Notes under the pieces: generated by a model
The model's input: only the letters and a program-made list of their open reading frames with translations
Told to the model about the DNA's origin: nothing
Database searches by the model: none
Shown: positions 17,673 through 27,129 of the stretch, piece after piece
Numbering within the stretch: the first letter of the stretch is position 1
Layout of the letters: each line of letters begins with the position of its first letter
Program-made: the position numbers and the translations under genes
Source of the DNA: Treponema bryantii
Lineage (GTDB): Bacteria; Spirochaetota; Spirochaetia; Treponematales; Treponemataceae
Assembly: GCF_900111035.1 (NCBI RefSeq)
Contig: NZ_FOFU01000001.1
Coordinates: forward strand, 62,001 to 126,000
Reading direction: 5' to 3'
DNA: 64,000 nt

Positions 17673-19045
17673 AAAAGATAATTTATTCTGCAGCAATTGT
17701 TTTTATGCTTGCCGCTGCAGTTTCCTGTAAATCTACAAAAACTCCGGCTCCGGCTGAAAATGAAGAGGCTGCTGTAGTTGATGAAACTCTTACAGATGCC
17801 GAAGCTGCTGATGAACTTGAAGCTGCTGAAGATGACGCTGAAGAGACTGAAAAAGAAGATACTCAATCGGCAAAAGATACTTATGATTTAAGTTCAGCAA
17901 CACCTAAAGATTTTACCGGCTGGATTAAGTCATCAAGAAAGAATGTAAAGGAAAGTATTGGTAATATTCAGATTAAAATTAAGTCAAAAATCGGCTCGTA
18001 TACTATTTCTGCTTTAAATGAAGATGGAAAGCCTGTTTCGGTTTTGTCTAAAGCAAATGAATATGTTACAAATGCCTTTTATCTGAAAACTTCTAAAAAG
18101 ATTTATAATCTTGTTACAGACGGCAATGTTCATTCAGCTGCAAGACGTACTTCTGATGGTTCTTTAATTATGTATGAAATCCCTTCAGTAGCACAAATGA
18201 CTGTTAATTTTTCATGTTTTGCTTCTGAAAAAGACAAAGATGCTGATATGATTAAAGTAACTGCAAGCATTAAGAATGTTGGTACCCGTACTGACGAATT
18301 TGCTTTTAAGGCAGTTATGGATACTGTGCTTGGAGAAGCAGCAGCCTATCATTTTTATACTTTTGAAGATATTCCTGTGAAAAACGAAGTTCTTTACAGA
18401 ACTCTTCAGAATCAGAAATGGTTTGTTTCTAAAAATCAAAATGCTTCAATGCAGTTCTTCTTCTCAGGCGCAGATTGTACGGAACCTTTACTTGTAGCAC
18501 TGGCAAATTATTCAACTCTTGAAAGAAAAACCTGGGAACCTGATATGCTCAGTTACAGAGTTTTTGACACTGTACTTTCATATAATAACTCTGCAGTATG
18601 TGCAGTTTGGAAGCCTGTAAAACTTGCTCCATCAGAATCTGAAAAGTTCATTTTCTATATTGCACTTTCTGGAACAGCAGTTCCTGCAACTGGAGATAAA
18701 TTTATTTACAGTAAGGAAAATACAGAAACTCCAGAGGAAGAGGAAAAACTGATTCCTCAGGGTGTAGAAGTTATAACTGGTGTTCCTGGAGTAGAGGGAA
18801 CTCCTGTTACAGAGATAACTGAAAAAGATCCGTTTGTGCCTTCACAGACAGAAAAGATGTCAGAAGATTCAGGTGTTGATTTTTATATTAAGAATATGAC
18901 AAAAGAGCATCTGACTACTGAATACATACAGTCTCTGCTGGATCGTATTGCAGCGCTGGAAGAGGATTCTTCTTCTTTGAACAAGCAGGAACTTCTTCAG
19001 TTGAATGCTGAGCTTGATGCAATTTTAACTTATTTGAGGCAGTAG
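17669..19045 (+). CDS. Lipoprotein of unknown function
   Basis: 458 residues with a lipoprotein signal: MKKIIYSAAIVFMLAAAVSC places the lipidated cysteine at residue 20. An acidic Ala/Glu-rich linker (about 25-70) is followed by a beta-rich domain with no recognised family and a C-terminal helical tail (TEYIQSLLDRIAALEEDSSS). Starts within the stop codon of the exported TPR gene and is followed after 6 bases by another TPR membrane gene. The three adjacent genes probably build one envelope complex; this is inference from context. Confidence 0.7.
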   Translation: MKKIIYSAAIVFMLAAAVSCKSTKTPAPAENEEAAVVDETLTDAEAADELEAAEDDAEETEKEDTQSAKDTYDLSSATPKDFTGWIKSSRKNVKESIGNIQIKIKSKIGSYTISALNEDGKPVSVLSKANEYVTNAFYLKTSKKIYNLVTDGNVHSAARRTSDGSLIMYEIPSVAQMTVNFSCFASEKDKDADMIKVTASIKNVGTRTDEFAFKAVMDTVLGEAAAYHFYTFEDIPVKNEVLYRTLQNQKWFVSKNQNASMQFFFSGADCTEPLLVALANYSTLERKTWEPDMLSYRVFDTVLSYNNSAVCAVWKPVKLAPSESEKFIFYIALSGTAVPATGDKFIYSKENTETPEEEEKLIPQGVEVITGVPGVEGTPVTEITEKDPFVPSQTEKMSEDSGVDFYIKNMTKEHLTTEYIQSLLDRIAALEEDSSSLNKQELLQLNAELDAILTYLRQ

Positions 19046-19051
19046 TTTTTT

Positions 19052-20143
19052 ATGGCAAAGGATGCACTTACTCTTGCCTGGCTTGATATGCGCCGCAGAC
19101 GTTTTGCTACTGCAATCAAGAGACTTGAGGCTAAGAAAGACATTTATGAAGAAAACTTTGAGTATTATCTTACTCTGGGAATCGCATGTCTTTATGTTGG
19201 CGACATAGGTGCAGCTTCTTCATATTTTCAGCTGGCGCGAAGAATAAAACTTACAGATACAAGACTTCTTCTTGGTCAGGCTGCAATTTTTCTGCGCCGC
19301 GGTGATACAGCCCGTGCCCTTCAGTATTATCTTGAAATCAAAGAAAATGATCCTCTGAATAAAACTGCCGACAGCGCAATGGAATTTATCCGTGTGCATG
19401 GTAATTATGATACAATCTGCCGCTGGGTAGATACCGGTCGTATTGAACAGTTCTATCCGCCGCTTGGTTCAAATCCAGACCGCATTGTAGCTTTTGGAAT
19501 TACCGGCGCGGCTTTTATTCTCGGTATAATTTTTACCTTTATATTTTTCCCGAGAGGGCAGCAGTTTACAGGTCCACGTGCAGATTTAACAAAACTTGAA
19601 CTGTCTTCAGAAGAAAAATCAGACGCAAAGGAAAAAGATCTTTCTACACAGTCTTATGCCTTTGTACTTTCAAATAAAGAAATAAATAAGCGCTATAATA
19701 ACGCACTTCAGTATTTCCAGAATCACAGGGATAATGCTGCGCAGATAGAGGTAAATATGATTTTGAATTCAGATGCCTCTGTTGCAGTAAAGAAAAAGGC
19801 CCGCATGCTTATGGGCTATTTTGAAATCCCGGATTTTGATACAATAACAGATGTTCCTTCTTACGCAGATGTAGCAGCAAGTCCTCTTGTGTATCTTGAC
19901 TGCTGGGTAAACTGGGGCGGAAAGATTTCAAATGCCATTACATATGAAGATGGCTCGTACACCTGTGACCTGCTTGTCGGTGATGAAAATCTTTCTAAAT
20001 ATGAAGGAACGGTGAGAGTTCGTTTTACTGCAGATCCTGGTGTGGATGCCGGAAAGCCGGTGCGCATTCTTGGAAAAATTGTTCTGGAAGACGGAACAGT
20101 TTCTCTGGCTGGCCGTGCAGTATATAAAAGTGTTTACAAATAG
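19052..20143 (+). CDS. TPR membrane protein
   Basis: 363 residues. Residues 1-125 are cytoplasmic TPR repeats (EENFEYYLTLGIACLYVGDI, AASSYFQLARRIKLTDTRLL, DTARALQYYLEIKENDPLN). A single transmembrane helix spans about 147-167 (RIVAFGITGAAFILGIIFTF), and the remainder is probably periplasmic, with a further helical pair and a beta-rich end (residues 270-363, VRVRFTADPGVDAGKPVRIL). Follows the lipoprotein gene by 6 bases. Likely connects cytoplasmic and periplasmic partners of the same complex. No named family recognised. Confidence 0.65.
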   Translation: MAKDALTLAWLDMRRRRFATAIKRLEAKKDIYEENFEYYLTLGIACLYVGDIGAASSYFQLARRIKLTDTRLLLGQAAIFLRRGDTARALQYYLEIKENDPLNKTADSAMEFIRVHGNYDTICRWVDTGRIEQFYPPLGSNPDRIVAFGITGAAFILGIIFTFIFFPRGQQFTGPRADLTKLELSSEEKSDAKEKDLSTQSYAFVLSNKEINKRYNNALQYFQNHRDNAAQIEVNMILNSDASVAVKKKARMLMGYFEIPDFDTITDVPSYADVAASPLVYLDCWVNWGGKISNAITYEDGSYTCDLLVGDENLSKYEGTVRVRFTADPGVDAGKPVRILGKIVLEDGTVSLAGRAVYKSVYK

Positions 20144-20252
20144 TAAAACATATAAAATGCAAATTTTTTGAAATTTATTTAAAAATCTTTCTAAAAAATT
20201 GCATAAAATCGTTAGGTTTAGCCCATATTATATGTGGGAGGAAGGTGGCTAA

Positions 20253-21380
20253 ATGGCAACAAATGCAAATGCAAGTCCGATGGATCAGTCGGAAAAAATG
20301 AAGGCTCTGGAGGCGGCTCGTCTTCAGATTGAAAAGCAGTTCGGCCAGGGCGCAATTATGAAGCTCGGCGACAAGGCTAATGTGGCGGGCATTGAAGTAA
20401 TTCCTTCGGGCTCAATTCTTCTGGATGAGGCTCTTGGAATCGGTGGTTATCCACGCGGCCGTGTAATCGAAATGTATGGTCCGGAAAGTTCTGGTAAAAC
20501 AACACTCGCACTGCACGCAATTGCAGAGGCTCAGAAGCTTGGCGGTGTTGCAGCATTCGTAGATGCAGAACATGCTCTGGATCCTGTTTATGCAAAGAAC
20601 CTTGGAGTAAATATTGATGAACTCTGGGTATCTCAGCCGGATACTGGTGAACAGGCTCTCGAAATTACAGAGAATCTTGTACGCAGTGGCGCGGTAGATG
20701 TAGTTGTTGTAGACTCTGTTGCTGCTCTTACACCTGAAAAAGAAATTGAAGGTGAAATGGGTGATGCAGTAATGGGTATGCAGGCTCGTCTTATGAGCCA
20801 GGCTCTTCGTAAGCTTACTGCTATTATTGGAAAATCAAATTGTATCGTAATCTTCATCAACCAGATTCGTATGAAGATTGGCGTTATGTTTGGAAATCCT
20901 GAAACCACTACTGGTGGACAGGCACTTAAGTTCTATTCTTCTGTTCGTCTTGAAATCCGCCGTACAGAAACTATTGATGGTAAGGGCGATGAGGATGCAA
21001 TCGGAAACCGCGTACGCGTAAAGATTGTAAAGAACAAGGTTGCGCCTCCATTCAGAAAGTGTGAACTTGATATTTACTTTGGAAAGGGAATTAACGCAAG
21101 TGCTTCACTTCTTGATTCAGCTGTAAAACATGGAATCATCGATAAGCGTGGTGCATGGTATACAATGGGCGAAGAAAAAATCGGCCAGGGTAAGGAAAAT
21201 GCAGTTTCGTTTATTGAACAGAATCCTGAAATTGCGGCTAACATTGAAGCTAAGGTTCGCGAGATTGTATTCCCGGGCCAGGTTATAGAGAAGAAGGACG
21301 AAAAGAAAAAGAAGTCGTCAACAAAAGCTGAAGCTGCTTCTGCTGCTGGAGAATCAAGTCTTTTCGACGAAGGAAAATAG
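20253..21380 (+). CDS. recA: Recombinase RecA
   Basis: Central strand-exchange ATPase of homologous recombination and DNA-damage response. Walker [10 protein letters not shown] near 73-81, DAEHALDP, the L1/L2 regions including [16 protein letters not shown] and [22 protein letters not shown], and the C-terminal Lys-rich tail. Length 375 is slightly long because of the Lys/Ala-rich extension. A strong Shine-Dalgarno sequence (GGAGGAAGGTGG) precedes the ATG. The 109-base upstream gap is AT-rich; I see no LexA-type operator in it, so classical SOS control is not supported here. Followed by folK after 18 bases. Confidence 0.98.
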   Translation: MATNANASPMDQSEKMKALEAARLQIEKQFGQGAIMKLGDKANVAGIEVIPSGSILLDEALGIGGYPRGRVIEMYGPESSGKTTLALHAIAEAQKLGGVAAFVDAEHALDPVYAKNLGVNIDELWVSQPDTGEQALEITENLVRSGAVDVVVVDSVAALTPEKEIEGEMGDAVMGMQARLMSQALRKLTAIIGKSNCIVIFINQIRMKIGVMFGNPETTTGGQALKFYSSVRLEIRRTETIDGKGDEDAIGNRVRVKIVKNKVAPPFRKCELDIYFGKGINASASLLDSAVKHGIIDKRGAWYTMGEEKIGQGKENAVSFIEQNPEIAANIEAKVREIVFPGQVIEKKDEKKKKSSTKAEAASAAGESSLFDEGK

Positions 21381-21398
21381 ACGGATTGTTATAGAAAG

Positions 21399-21953
21399 AT
21401 GAAACGTGTCTTGCTTGGGCTTGGTTCCAATAAGTCATTTAATGGTCTTACTCCAATGGAGCTCCTTTCTCATGCGGGAGAGGAGCTCTCTCGTCTTATG
21501 AAAGACGTACATTTCAGTTCCGTTTACAGAACTAAGGCAATGTATGTAGAAGATCAGGAAGACTTTTATAATGCTGCAGCACTTGGCTGGGTCAGCGATG
21601 ATGAAGATGCGTTTGACTTTCTGCATAAGATAAATGAAATAGAAGCAAAATATGGCCGTGACCGCAGCCGAGAGGTTCGGTTTGGCCCACGTTCCCTCGA
21701 TATTGATATTGAGTTATTTGGGGACGAGCGGATTGAAACACCTGAGCTTCAGGTTCCGCACATCAGAATGGAAGAAAGAGCATTTGTTTTGATTCCTTCT
21801 GTTGAAGTTTTAAAATATTCTGCCGATGAAATAGTTAGGGAAAAATATATAAATTGTCTTGCCGCACTGGAAAGTAAGGGTGGGGCAGAAGGAATTATAA
21901 AATTGCAGGCTTTCCCTAAGGCGGTAGAAAATGGAACAGATAGAAAATGGTAA
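21399..21953 (+). CDS. folK: 2-amino-4-hydroxy-6-hydroxymethyldihydropteridine pyrophosphokinase
   Basis: HPPK transfers pyrophosphate from ATP to 6-hydroxymethyl-7,8-dihydropterin in folate biosynthesis. Signatures: LGLGSNKSFNG at the start, FSSVYRTKAMYVEDQEDFYN, and the catalytic block RFGPRSLDIDIELFGDERI. Length 184 is at the upper end of normal. Other folate genes are not in the window. The 3' end overlaps scpA by 23 bases. Confidence 0.93.
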   Translation: MKRVLLGLGSNKSFNGLTPMELLSHAGEELSRLMKDVHFSSVYRTKAMYVEDQEDFYNAAALGWVSDDEDAFDFLHKINEIEAKYGRDRSREVRFGPRSLDIDIELFGDERIETPELQVPHIRMEERAFVLIPSVEVLKYSADEIVREKYINCLAALESKGGAEGIIKLQAFPKAVENGTDRKW

Positions 21954-22752
21954 TGCAGGCGGATCTGGAGAAACAACAGTTGCAGTAAAGCATAAGTATA
22001 AGGCCGGAGAGTTTGAAGGGCCTCTTGATTTGCTTTGGACACTTATCCGCGAGAGTAAAGTAAATATTTACGACATTCCTATTGCACAAATCACAGAACA
22101 GTATCTTGAATATCTTGATTACGCAGTACAGACAGATCTTGGAGACCTCTCTGAGTTCTACAGCTGGGCTGCAAAACTTATCTATATTAAAAGCCGTATG
22201 CTTCTTCCTGTAGAAGTTGCTTATGATGATGAGGATGAAGAAGATCCACGTCAGGAACTCGTAGACAAGCTTATTGAATACCAGAAATTTAAGAAGCTTT
22301 CAGCACTTATGGAAGACCAGGAAGATGATTCAGAATGGAACTTTGAACGTAAGAAGATTCAGAGAATGCTTCCTTTTGATGAGTCTGAAGAAATGTGGGA
22401 AGAAGTAGATACCTGGGAACTTCTCCAGCAGATGCAGGATATCTTCAAATCAATGATGAAACAGTATTCAAATGAAAAGATTTTGAATATGTACGAAGAG
22501 ATTTCTGTAAATGAAAAAATCACTCTTATGAATGAACTTCTTGAAGATAAAAAAGAATGTCTGTTTACTGACCTGCTTACCCGCCCGGGAAATGAAATGG
22601 ACGTTATCTGTGCCTTCATGGCAATTCTTGAAGCTGTAAAATTTAAAATGATTACCATCTTCCAAAATAAGCTGTTTGGTGATATAAAAATATGCGCGAG
22701 GGAAGATAATTCAGGTTATGTTCCAAGCGAAGAAGAACTTACAAGCAATTAG
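21931..22752 (+). CDS. scpA: Segregation and condensation protein A
   Basis: Kleisin subunit of the bacterial SMC condensin, which organises and segregates the chromosome. The N-terminal kleisin motif FEGPLDLLWTLIRESKVNIYDIPI and AAKLIYIKSRMLLP are diagnostic, and the winged-helix C terminus (residues about 200-260) contacts the SMC head. Length 273 is normal. Starts inside folK with AAGGCGG as ribosome site and is followed after 8 bases by scpB, the usual partner. Confidence 0.96.
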   Translation: MEQIENGNAGGSGETTVAVKHKYKAGEFEGPLDLLWTLIRESKVNIYDIPIAQITEQYLEYLDYAVQTDLGDLSEFYSWAAKLIYIKSRMLLPVEVAYDDEDEEDPRQELVDKLIEYQKFKKLSALMEDQEDDSEWNFERKKIQRMLPFDESEEMWEEVDTWELLQQMQDIFKSMMKQYSNEKILNMYEEISVNEKITLMNELLEDKKECLFTDLLTRPGNEMDVICAFMAILEAVKFKMITIFQNKLFGDIKICAREDNSGYVPSEEELTSN

Positions 22753-22760
22753 GTTGGATA

Positions 22761-23300
22761 ATGGATTTTAACAAAGAGACCGCTCTGGTCGAGACTATTT
22801 TATTTTTGGAAAGCGAACCTCTTACCGCTAAGGTGCTTTCCAATAAGGCACAGCTTTCAGAGGAAGTAGTAGAAAAGTGCCTTGAAAAATTAAAAGAAAA
22901 ATATGAAGCAGAGGATTCGGGCATTGAGCTTGCCATGATTACCGGCGGCTGGTGCCTTGCTCCGAAAAAAGAATATTGGGAAGTTCTTAAAGAGTTTTAC
23001 GGTTCAAAACGTGAGGGCCGTCTTTCTAAATCTGCAATGGAAACTCTTGCAATTATTGCCTATTCCCAGCCAATTACCCGTGCAGAAATTGAACAGATTC
23101 GCGGTGTCGGTGTAGATAATATGATTCGTCTTTTAATAGACCGCAATCTTATTAAGGAAGTCGGAAAAAAAGAAGCTCCTGGCCGTCCTACACTTTTTGG
23201 TACAACAAAAGAATTCTTAAAACTGTTCCGTCTTAATTCTATCGCAGAACTGCCAAAGCTCGACGAAGACGAGCAGGAGAGATTCGAACTTGCCCGCTAG
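22761..23300 (+). CDS. scpB: Segregation and condensation protein B
   Basis: Second accessory subunit of the SMC-ScpAB complex; a dimer of tandem winged helices that binds ScpA. Landmarks: ETALVETILFLESEPL at the start, GWCLAPKKEYW, LSKSAMETLAIIAYSQPITRAEIEQIRGV, and RPTLFGTTKEFL. Length 179 is typical. Starts 8 bases after scpA and overlaps the next gene by 11 bases, so the proteins are produced in coordinated amounts. Confidence 0.96.
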   Translation: MDFNKETALVETILFLESEPLTAKVLSNKAQLSEEVVEKCLEKLKEKYEAEDSGIELAMITGGWCLAPKKEYWEVLKEFYGSKREGRLSKSAMETLAIIAYSQPITRAEIEQIRGVGVDNMIRLLIDRNLIKEVGKKEAPGRPTLFGTTKEFLKLFRLNSIAELPKLDEDEQERFELAR

Positions 23301-24036
23301 TGATTTTATTAAAAAAGAAAAAGAAGAAGTCAGATTACAGGCTTTTCTTGCACACTGCGGAGTTGCCAGCCGCCGTGCATCGGAACAGATTATTCTTGAT
23401 GGCCGTGTAGCTGTAAATGGCGTTGTTGTTACAGAGCTTGGTACTAAGGTAAAAGAAGGTGATAAGGTTACAGTAGACGGAAAACCTGTTCATCTTGAAG
23501 CAAGAAAGTGCTATGTACTTTTGAATAAACCTGCAGGCTTTGTCTGTTCTGCCAGTGATGAAAAGGGCAGACAGGTAGCAGCAGATCTCCTTAAAGATTC
23601 CTATAAAGAACGTCTCTATAATGTCGGCCGCCTAGATATGTATTCCAAGGGCATGATTTTGTTTACTAATGACGGTGATTTTGCTGCAAAACTCAGCCAT
23701 CCTTCAAGTCAGATTGAAAAAGAATATATAGTAGAAACAAGTCAGGACGTAACAGAAGAAACTGCAAAACTTCTGGAAAAAGGTGTTCGTGTAGACAACG
23801 TATTTTATAAGTGTGTTCGATGTCAGGTTCTTAAGCCTCGCAAAATCAAAATCATTTTGATTGAAGGAAAGAACCGCGAAATCCGAAAAATGCTTGAAAG
23901 TCAGAATATCGGAACCCGCTCCCTTGTTCGTGTAAGAATTGGTAATGTAAATCTTGATGATTTAAAACCTGGAGAACACCGAGACCTTACTCCAAGAGAA
24001 GTAAAAGGTTTACTCGAAATGTGCAAAGGTGAATAA
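23290..24036 (+). CDS. RsuA/RluB-type pseudouridine synthase
   Basis: rRNA pseudouridine synthase. An N-terminal S4 RNA-binding domain (VRLQAFLAHCGVASRRASEQ, ending VAVNG) precedes the catalytic domain with the conserved GRLDMYSKGMILFTNDGDFA, whose Asp is the nucleophile, and KEYIVE and NREIRKML motifs. Gene order after scpAB is the same as that of rluB in many bacteria, so RluB (23S rRNA position 2605) is the likely assignment, but RsuA or RluE specificity cannot be excluded. The start is TTG at 23290 inside scpB; no ATG is available in frame nearby. Confidence 0.9.
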   Translation: MPASDFIKKEKEEVRLQAFLAHCGVASRRASEQIILDGRVAVNGVVVTELGTKVKEGDKVTVDGKPVHLEARKCYVLLNKPAGFVCSASDEKGRQVAADLLKDSYKERLYNVGRLDMYSKGMILFTNDGDFAAKLSHPSSQIEKEYIVETSQDVTEETAKLLEKGVRVDNVFYKCVRCQVLKPRKIKIILIEGKNREIRKMLESQNIGTRSLVRVRIGNVNLDDLKPGEHRDLTPREVKGLLEMCKGE

Positions 24037-24037
24037 T

Positions 24038-24739
24038 ATGAATAAAAAAACTCTTTTTAAATACATCGCAGTTTTTGTTTTTGGTGCTGCGTTAATGTGT
24101 ACTGCTACTCTGGCAAAAAAATATAGAAAAGCAATTGAATGGGATGGAACAGCTTATAACCTCGAAAATGTAAATCCTGTGGATGCAAAGCTGGCACAGC
24201 CATATAACAAATCTCTCGACAAAACTGGAGATGCTTTTGTTGGTCTTATGGGATTGATCTGTTGTGGTGTAATTGCATTTGCTTTTTTTACTTCTGAAGA
24301 TAAAAAGAAAGCTTTTAATAATGCTGTTATTGATGTGTATACCTTTATGATTTGCGGTTTTTATGCAAATGGTATTTACAGAATCTTGAAAACAATTGTT
24401 GGAAGAATTCGCCCGTATATGTATTTTGCTAATCCAAGTGCAGAAGGAATTGCAGAGGGTGATTTTTTCCGTTCATGGCCAAGTGGACATACTTCAAATG
24501 TTTTTCTTGTACTTGGTTTTCTGGTTGCATGGTTTACCTTCCGTGATGCAGAATCAAAACTGAAAAAGCCTGTTCTTACAGTTTCATTACTTGTGTGCCT
24601 TACAACAATGGTTTTGAGACTTTTGAGTGGAAATCACTTTCTGACAGATGTTCTTTCGGGAGCTGTTATCGGATTTGGAATAAGCTACGGAATGGCGTGT
24701 TTATGTAATAAGATAAATGATTATTCAGGAGAAAAATAA
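24038..24739 (+). CDS. PAP2-family phosphatase, membrane-bound
   Basis: Integral membrane lipid phosphatase of the PAP2 superfamily. Membrane helices near 6-26, 67-85, 95-115 and two more at the end. The three catalytic blocks are present: KTIVGRIRPYMYF, WPSGHTSN (with catalytic His) and RLLSGNHFLTDVLSG. Substrates may include undecaprenyl pyrophosphate or phosphatidate; not decidable. ATG at 24038 is preferred, with AAGGTG as ribosome site, over a GTG at 24029. Follows the pseudouridine synthase stop by 1 base and is followed by cmk after 1 base. Confidence 0.88.
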   Translation: MNKKTLFKYIAVFVFGAALMCTATLAKKYRKAIEWDGTAYNLENVNPVDAKLAQPYNKSLDKTGDAFVGLMGLICCGVIAFAFFTSEDKKKAFNNAVIDVYTFMICGFYANGIYRILKTIVGRIRPYMYFANPSAEGIAEGDFFRSWPSGHTSNVFLVLGFLVAWFTFRDAESKLKKPVLTVSLLVCLTTMVLRLLSGNHFLTDVLSGAVIGFGISYGMACLCNKINDYSGEK

Positions 24740-24740
24740 G

Positions 24741-25373
24741 ATGATTATTGCAATTGATGGACCAGCAGGAACTGGTAAAAGTACTATTGCTAAAATGCTT
24801 GCAGAAAAACTAAATATTACCTTTTTGAACAGCGGCGGATTTTACCGAACTCTCACAATGGCTGTTCTTGATGCAGGAGTTGATTATAAAGATGAAAAAG
24901 CAACTCTTGAATTCTGCAAAAAACAGAAAATTGAATATACAAAAGAAGGTCATTTTATTTTGAATGGCACTGATGTTACTGCACATCTTCATGATGACAG
25001 AATTACAGCAAACACTTCGCAGGTAAGTGCAATTGTAGAAATCCGTCATCTTGTTAATGACCTTATGCGCGAGATTACAAAATCTCTCAGCATTGTCTGC
25101 GAAGGCCGCGATATGACAACAGTTGTATTCCCTAATGCAGAAGTTAAAGTTTATCTTGATGCTTCTGCTGAAGTTCGTGCACAGCGCCGTTTTGATCAGG
25201 GTGTAAGCGACATGACTTTTGAAGAGATTAAGGCTGCAATCGAAAAACGCGACGAAATGGACAAAAATAAGAAGGAAGGTTCGTTAAAGATAGCAAAAGA
25301 TGCGCTTTATATAGATACTTCTAACTTGACGATAGACAATGTTTGTGCGATAATAGAAAAACAAATTTCATAA
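24741..25373 (+). CDS. cmk: Cytidylate kinase
   Basis: Phosphorylates CMP and dCMP for nucleotide recycling. P-loop IDGPAGTGKSTIAKMLA at residues 5-20, FLNSGGFYRT nucleotide-binding motif, GRDMTTVVFPNAEVKVYLDA, and a lid region RRFDQGVSDMTFEEIKAAI. The ATG at 24741 begins exactly at the P-loop strand and has AGGAG 9 bases upstream. Directly precedes rpsA, the widely conserved cmk-rpsA pair. Length 210 is slightly short but complete. Confidence 0.95.
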   Translation: MIIAIDGPAGTGKSTIAKMLAEKLNITFLNSGGFYRTLTMAVLDAGVDYKDEKATLEFCKKQKIEYTKEGHFILNGTDVTAHLHDDRITANTSQVSAIVEIRHLVNDLMREITKSLSIVCEGRDMTTVVFPNAEVKVYLDASAEVRAQRRFDQGVSDMTFEEIKAAIEKRDEMDKNKKEGSLKIAKDALYIDTSNLTIDNVCAIIEKQIS

Positions 25374-25389
25374 AAATAAAGGTTTTAGA

Positions 25390-27105
25390 ATGGAAGAAAT
25401 GGAAGTGGAAAAGGAAGTATCCCAGAACTCCAAGGGAGACTTTCAGACACAATTAGAGGAGTCCCTGAAAGAATTTAATGCACCACAGGCTGGTCAGATG
25501 GTAGAAGGTATCGTAGTACAGATTACCAACGACTATGTTTATGTTGACATTGGAGACAAGTCAGAGGGATTGATCCCTACAGAGGAGTTCGCAGGCGACC
25601 TGCCGAAAGAAGGGGATAAGGTTCAGGCGTTTTTGTCAGGACACAATGCAAATGGTCCTGTATTGTCAAAGAAGAAGGCTGATTCTAAGCGCTACATGAA
25701 AGAGATTCAGGCAGCCTGGAAAGACAAGACACCTGTTGACGGTGTTATTGTTAAGGTTGTTAAGAGCGGCTACGAAGTTGATCTTGGTATTGACCGTGCT
25801 GCGTTCCTGCCTATCAGTCAGGCTGATGCAGAAAAGATTGAAAAGCCTGAGTCATTGATTGGTTTAAGATCTAAGTTCTATGTTGAACGTCTTTATTCAG
25901 ATAACAAGCTTAATCCTGTAGTAAATCGCCGTAAGTATCTTGAAGAAGAAATCGATGAAAAACGCGATGCATTCTTCAACTCAGTACAGATTGGTGATTC
26001 TGTAAAGGGTACAGTAAAGAGCTTCACAAGCTTCGGTGCTTTCATTGATTTGGGTGGCTTTGATGGTCTTCTCCACATCAACGATATGAGCTGGGGTCAC
26101 GTAGCTCGTCCAAAGGATTTCGTAAAGAAAGGTCAGGAAATCGAACTTAAGGTTATCCGCCTTGATCCAGCTGAAAAGAGAATCAATCTTTCTCTCAAGC
26201 ACTTTGCTGAAGATCCATGGATTCACTTTGAAGAGAAGTATCATGTTAATGACATCGTAAAGGGTAAGGTTACAAAGCTTACTGAATTCGGTGCATTCGT
26301 TGAACTCGAAGAAGGAATTGAAGGTCTTGTACATATTTCTGAGTTCTCTTGGACAAAGAAAGTTAACAAGCCAGGTGATATGGTTTCTGTAGGTCAGGAA
26401 GTTGAAGCAATGATTCTTGGTTATGATATCCAGGCTGGTCGTGTTTCACTTGGTTTCAAACAGGCTACAGAAAATCCTTGGGATTCAATTGCAGAAAAAT
26501 ATGCTGTTGGAACAAAGATTAAGGGTAAGGTTGTAAAGATTACAAACATCGGTGCATTCGTTGCTCTCGAAGATGGAATCGATGCTTTCCTCCATGCAGA
26601 TGATATTTCATGGACAAAGAAAGTTCGCCATCCAGGCAGTGAACTTACTGTTGATCAGGAAATCGAAGCAGTTGTAATTGAATGTGATCCTGAGGCTCAC
26701 AGAGTTAAGATTGGCGTAAAACAGCTTACAGACAATCCTTGGAAGGAATTTGCTGAAGAGTATAAGCCAGGTTCAACTCTTGAAGGTGAGATTACTTCTA
26801 TTACAGATTTCGGACTCTTTGTAAAGGCTCCTAACGGAATTGAAGGTCTTGTAAACAAGGCTAACCTCAGTGACGATAAGGATGTTCCATTTGAAGAGGC
26901 TGTAACAAAATACAAGGTTGGCGACAAAATCAACGTATTCGTTGTTGACGTAAAAGTAGACAAGGAGCAGGTTGCATTCTCTGTACGCGAGTTCAAGAGA
27001 AAGCAGCAGCGCGACGAAATCTCTCAGTATATGTCAACTTCAAATGACGATGATGACGGAGCATATACACTTGGAGATATGTTGAAGTCTCAGAAAAATG
27101 ACTAA
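25390..27105 (+). CDS. rpsA: 30S ribosomal protein S1
   Basis: Binds mRNA and helps initiation on weak or structured ribosome sites. Six S1 RNA-binding repeats can be counted (for example GQMVEGIVVQITNDYVYVDI, GDSVKGTVKSFTSFGAFIDL, GTKIKGKVVKITNIGAFVAL, GSTLEGEITSITDFGLFVKA). Length 571 is normal. AAAGG lies upstream of the ATG. Position immediately after cmk is conserved. S1 is notable here because many mRNAs in this window appear leaderless. Confidence 0.97.
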   Translation: MEEMEVEKEVSQNSKGDFQTQLEESLKEFNAPQAGQMVEGIVVQITNDYVYVDIGDKSEGLIPTEEFAGDLPKEGDKVQAFLSGHNANGPVLSKKKADSKRYMKEIQAAWKDKTPVDGVIVKVVKSGYEVDLGIDRAAFLPISQADAEKIEKPESLIGLRSKFYVERLYSDNKLNPVVNRRKYLEEEIDEKRDAFFNSVQIGDSVKGTVKSFTSFGAFIDLGGFDGLLHINDMSWGHVARPKDFVKKGQEIELKVIRLDPAEKRINLSLKHFAEDPWIHFEEKYHVNDIVKGKVTKLTEFGAFVELEEGIEGLVHISEFSWTKKVNKPGDMVSVGQEVEAMILGYDIQAGRVSLGFKQATENPWDSIAEKYAVGTKIKGKVVKITNIGAFVALEDGIDAFLHADDISWTKKVRHPGSELTVDQEIEAVVIECDPEAHRVKIGVKQLTDNPWKEFAEEYKPGSTLEGEITSITDFGLFVKAPNGIEGLVNKANLSDDKDVPFEEAVTKYKVGDKINVFVVDVKVDKEQVAFSVREFKRKQQRDEISQYMSTSNDDDDGAYTLGDMLKSQKND

Positions 27106-27129
27106 TGAATAATTAGTTATAAACTGCGG

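Noticed and set aside
20144-20252. LexA/SOS box upstream of recA
   Set aside because: No palindrome resembling known LexA sites; only AT-rich sequence and a strong ribosome site.
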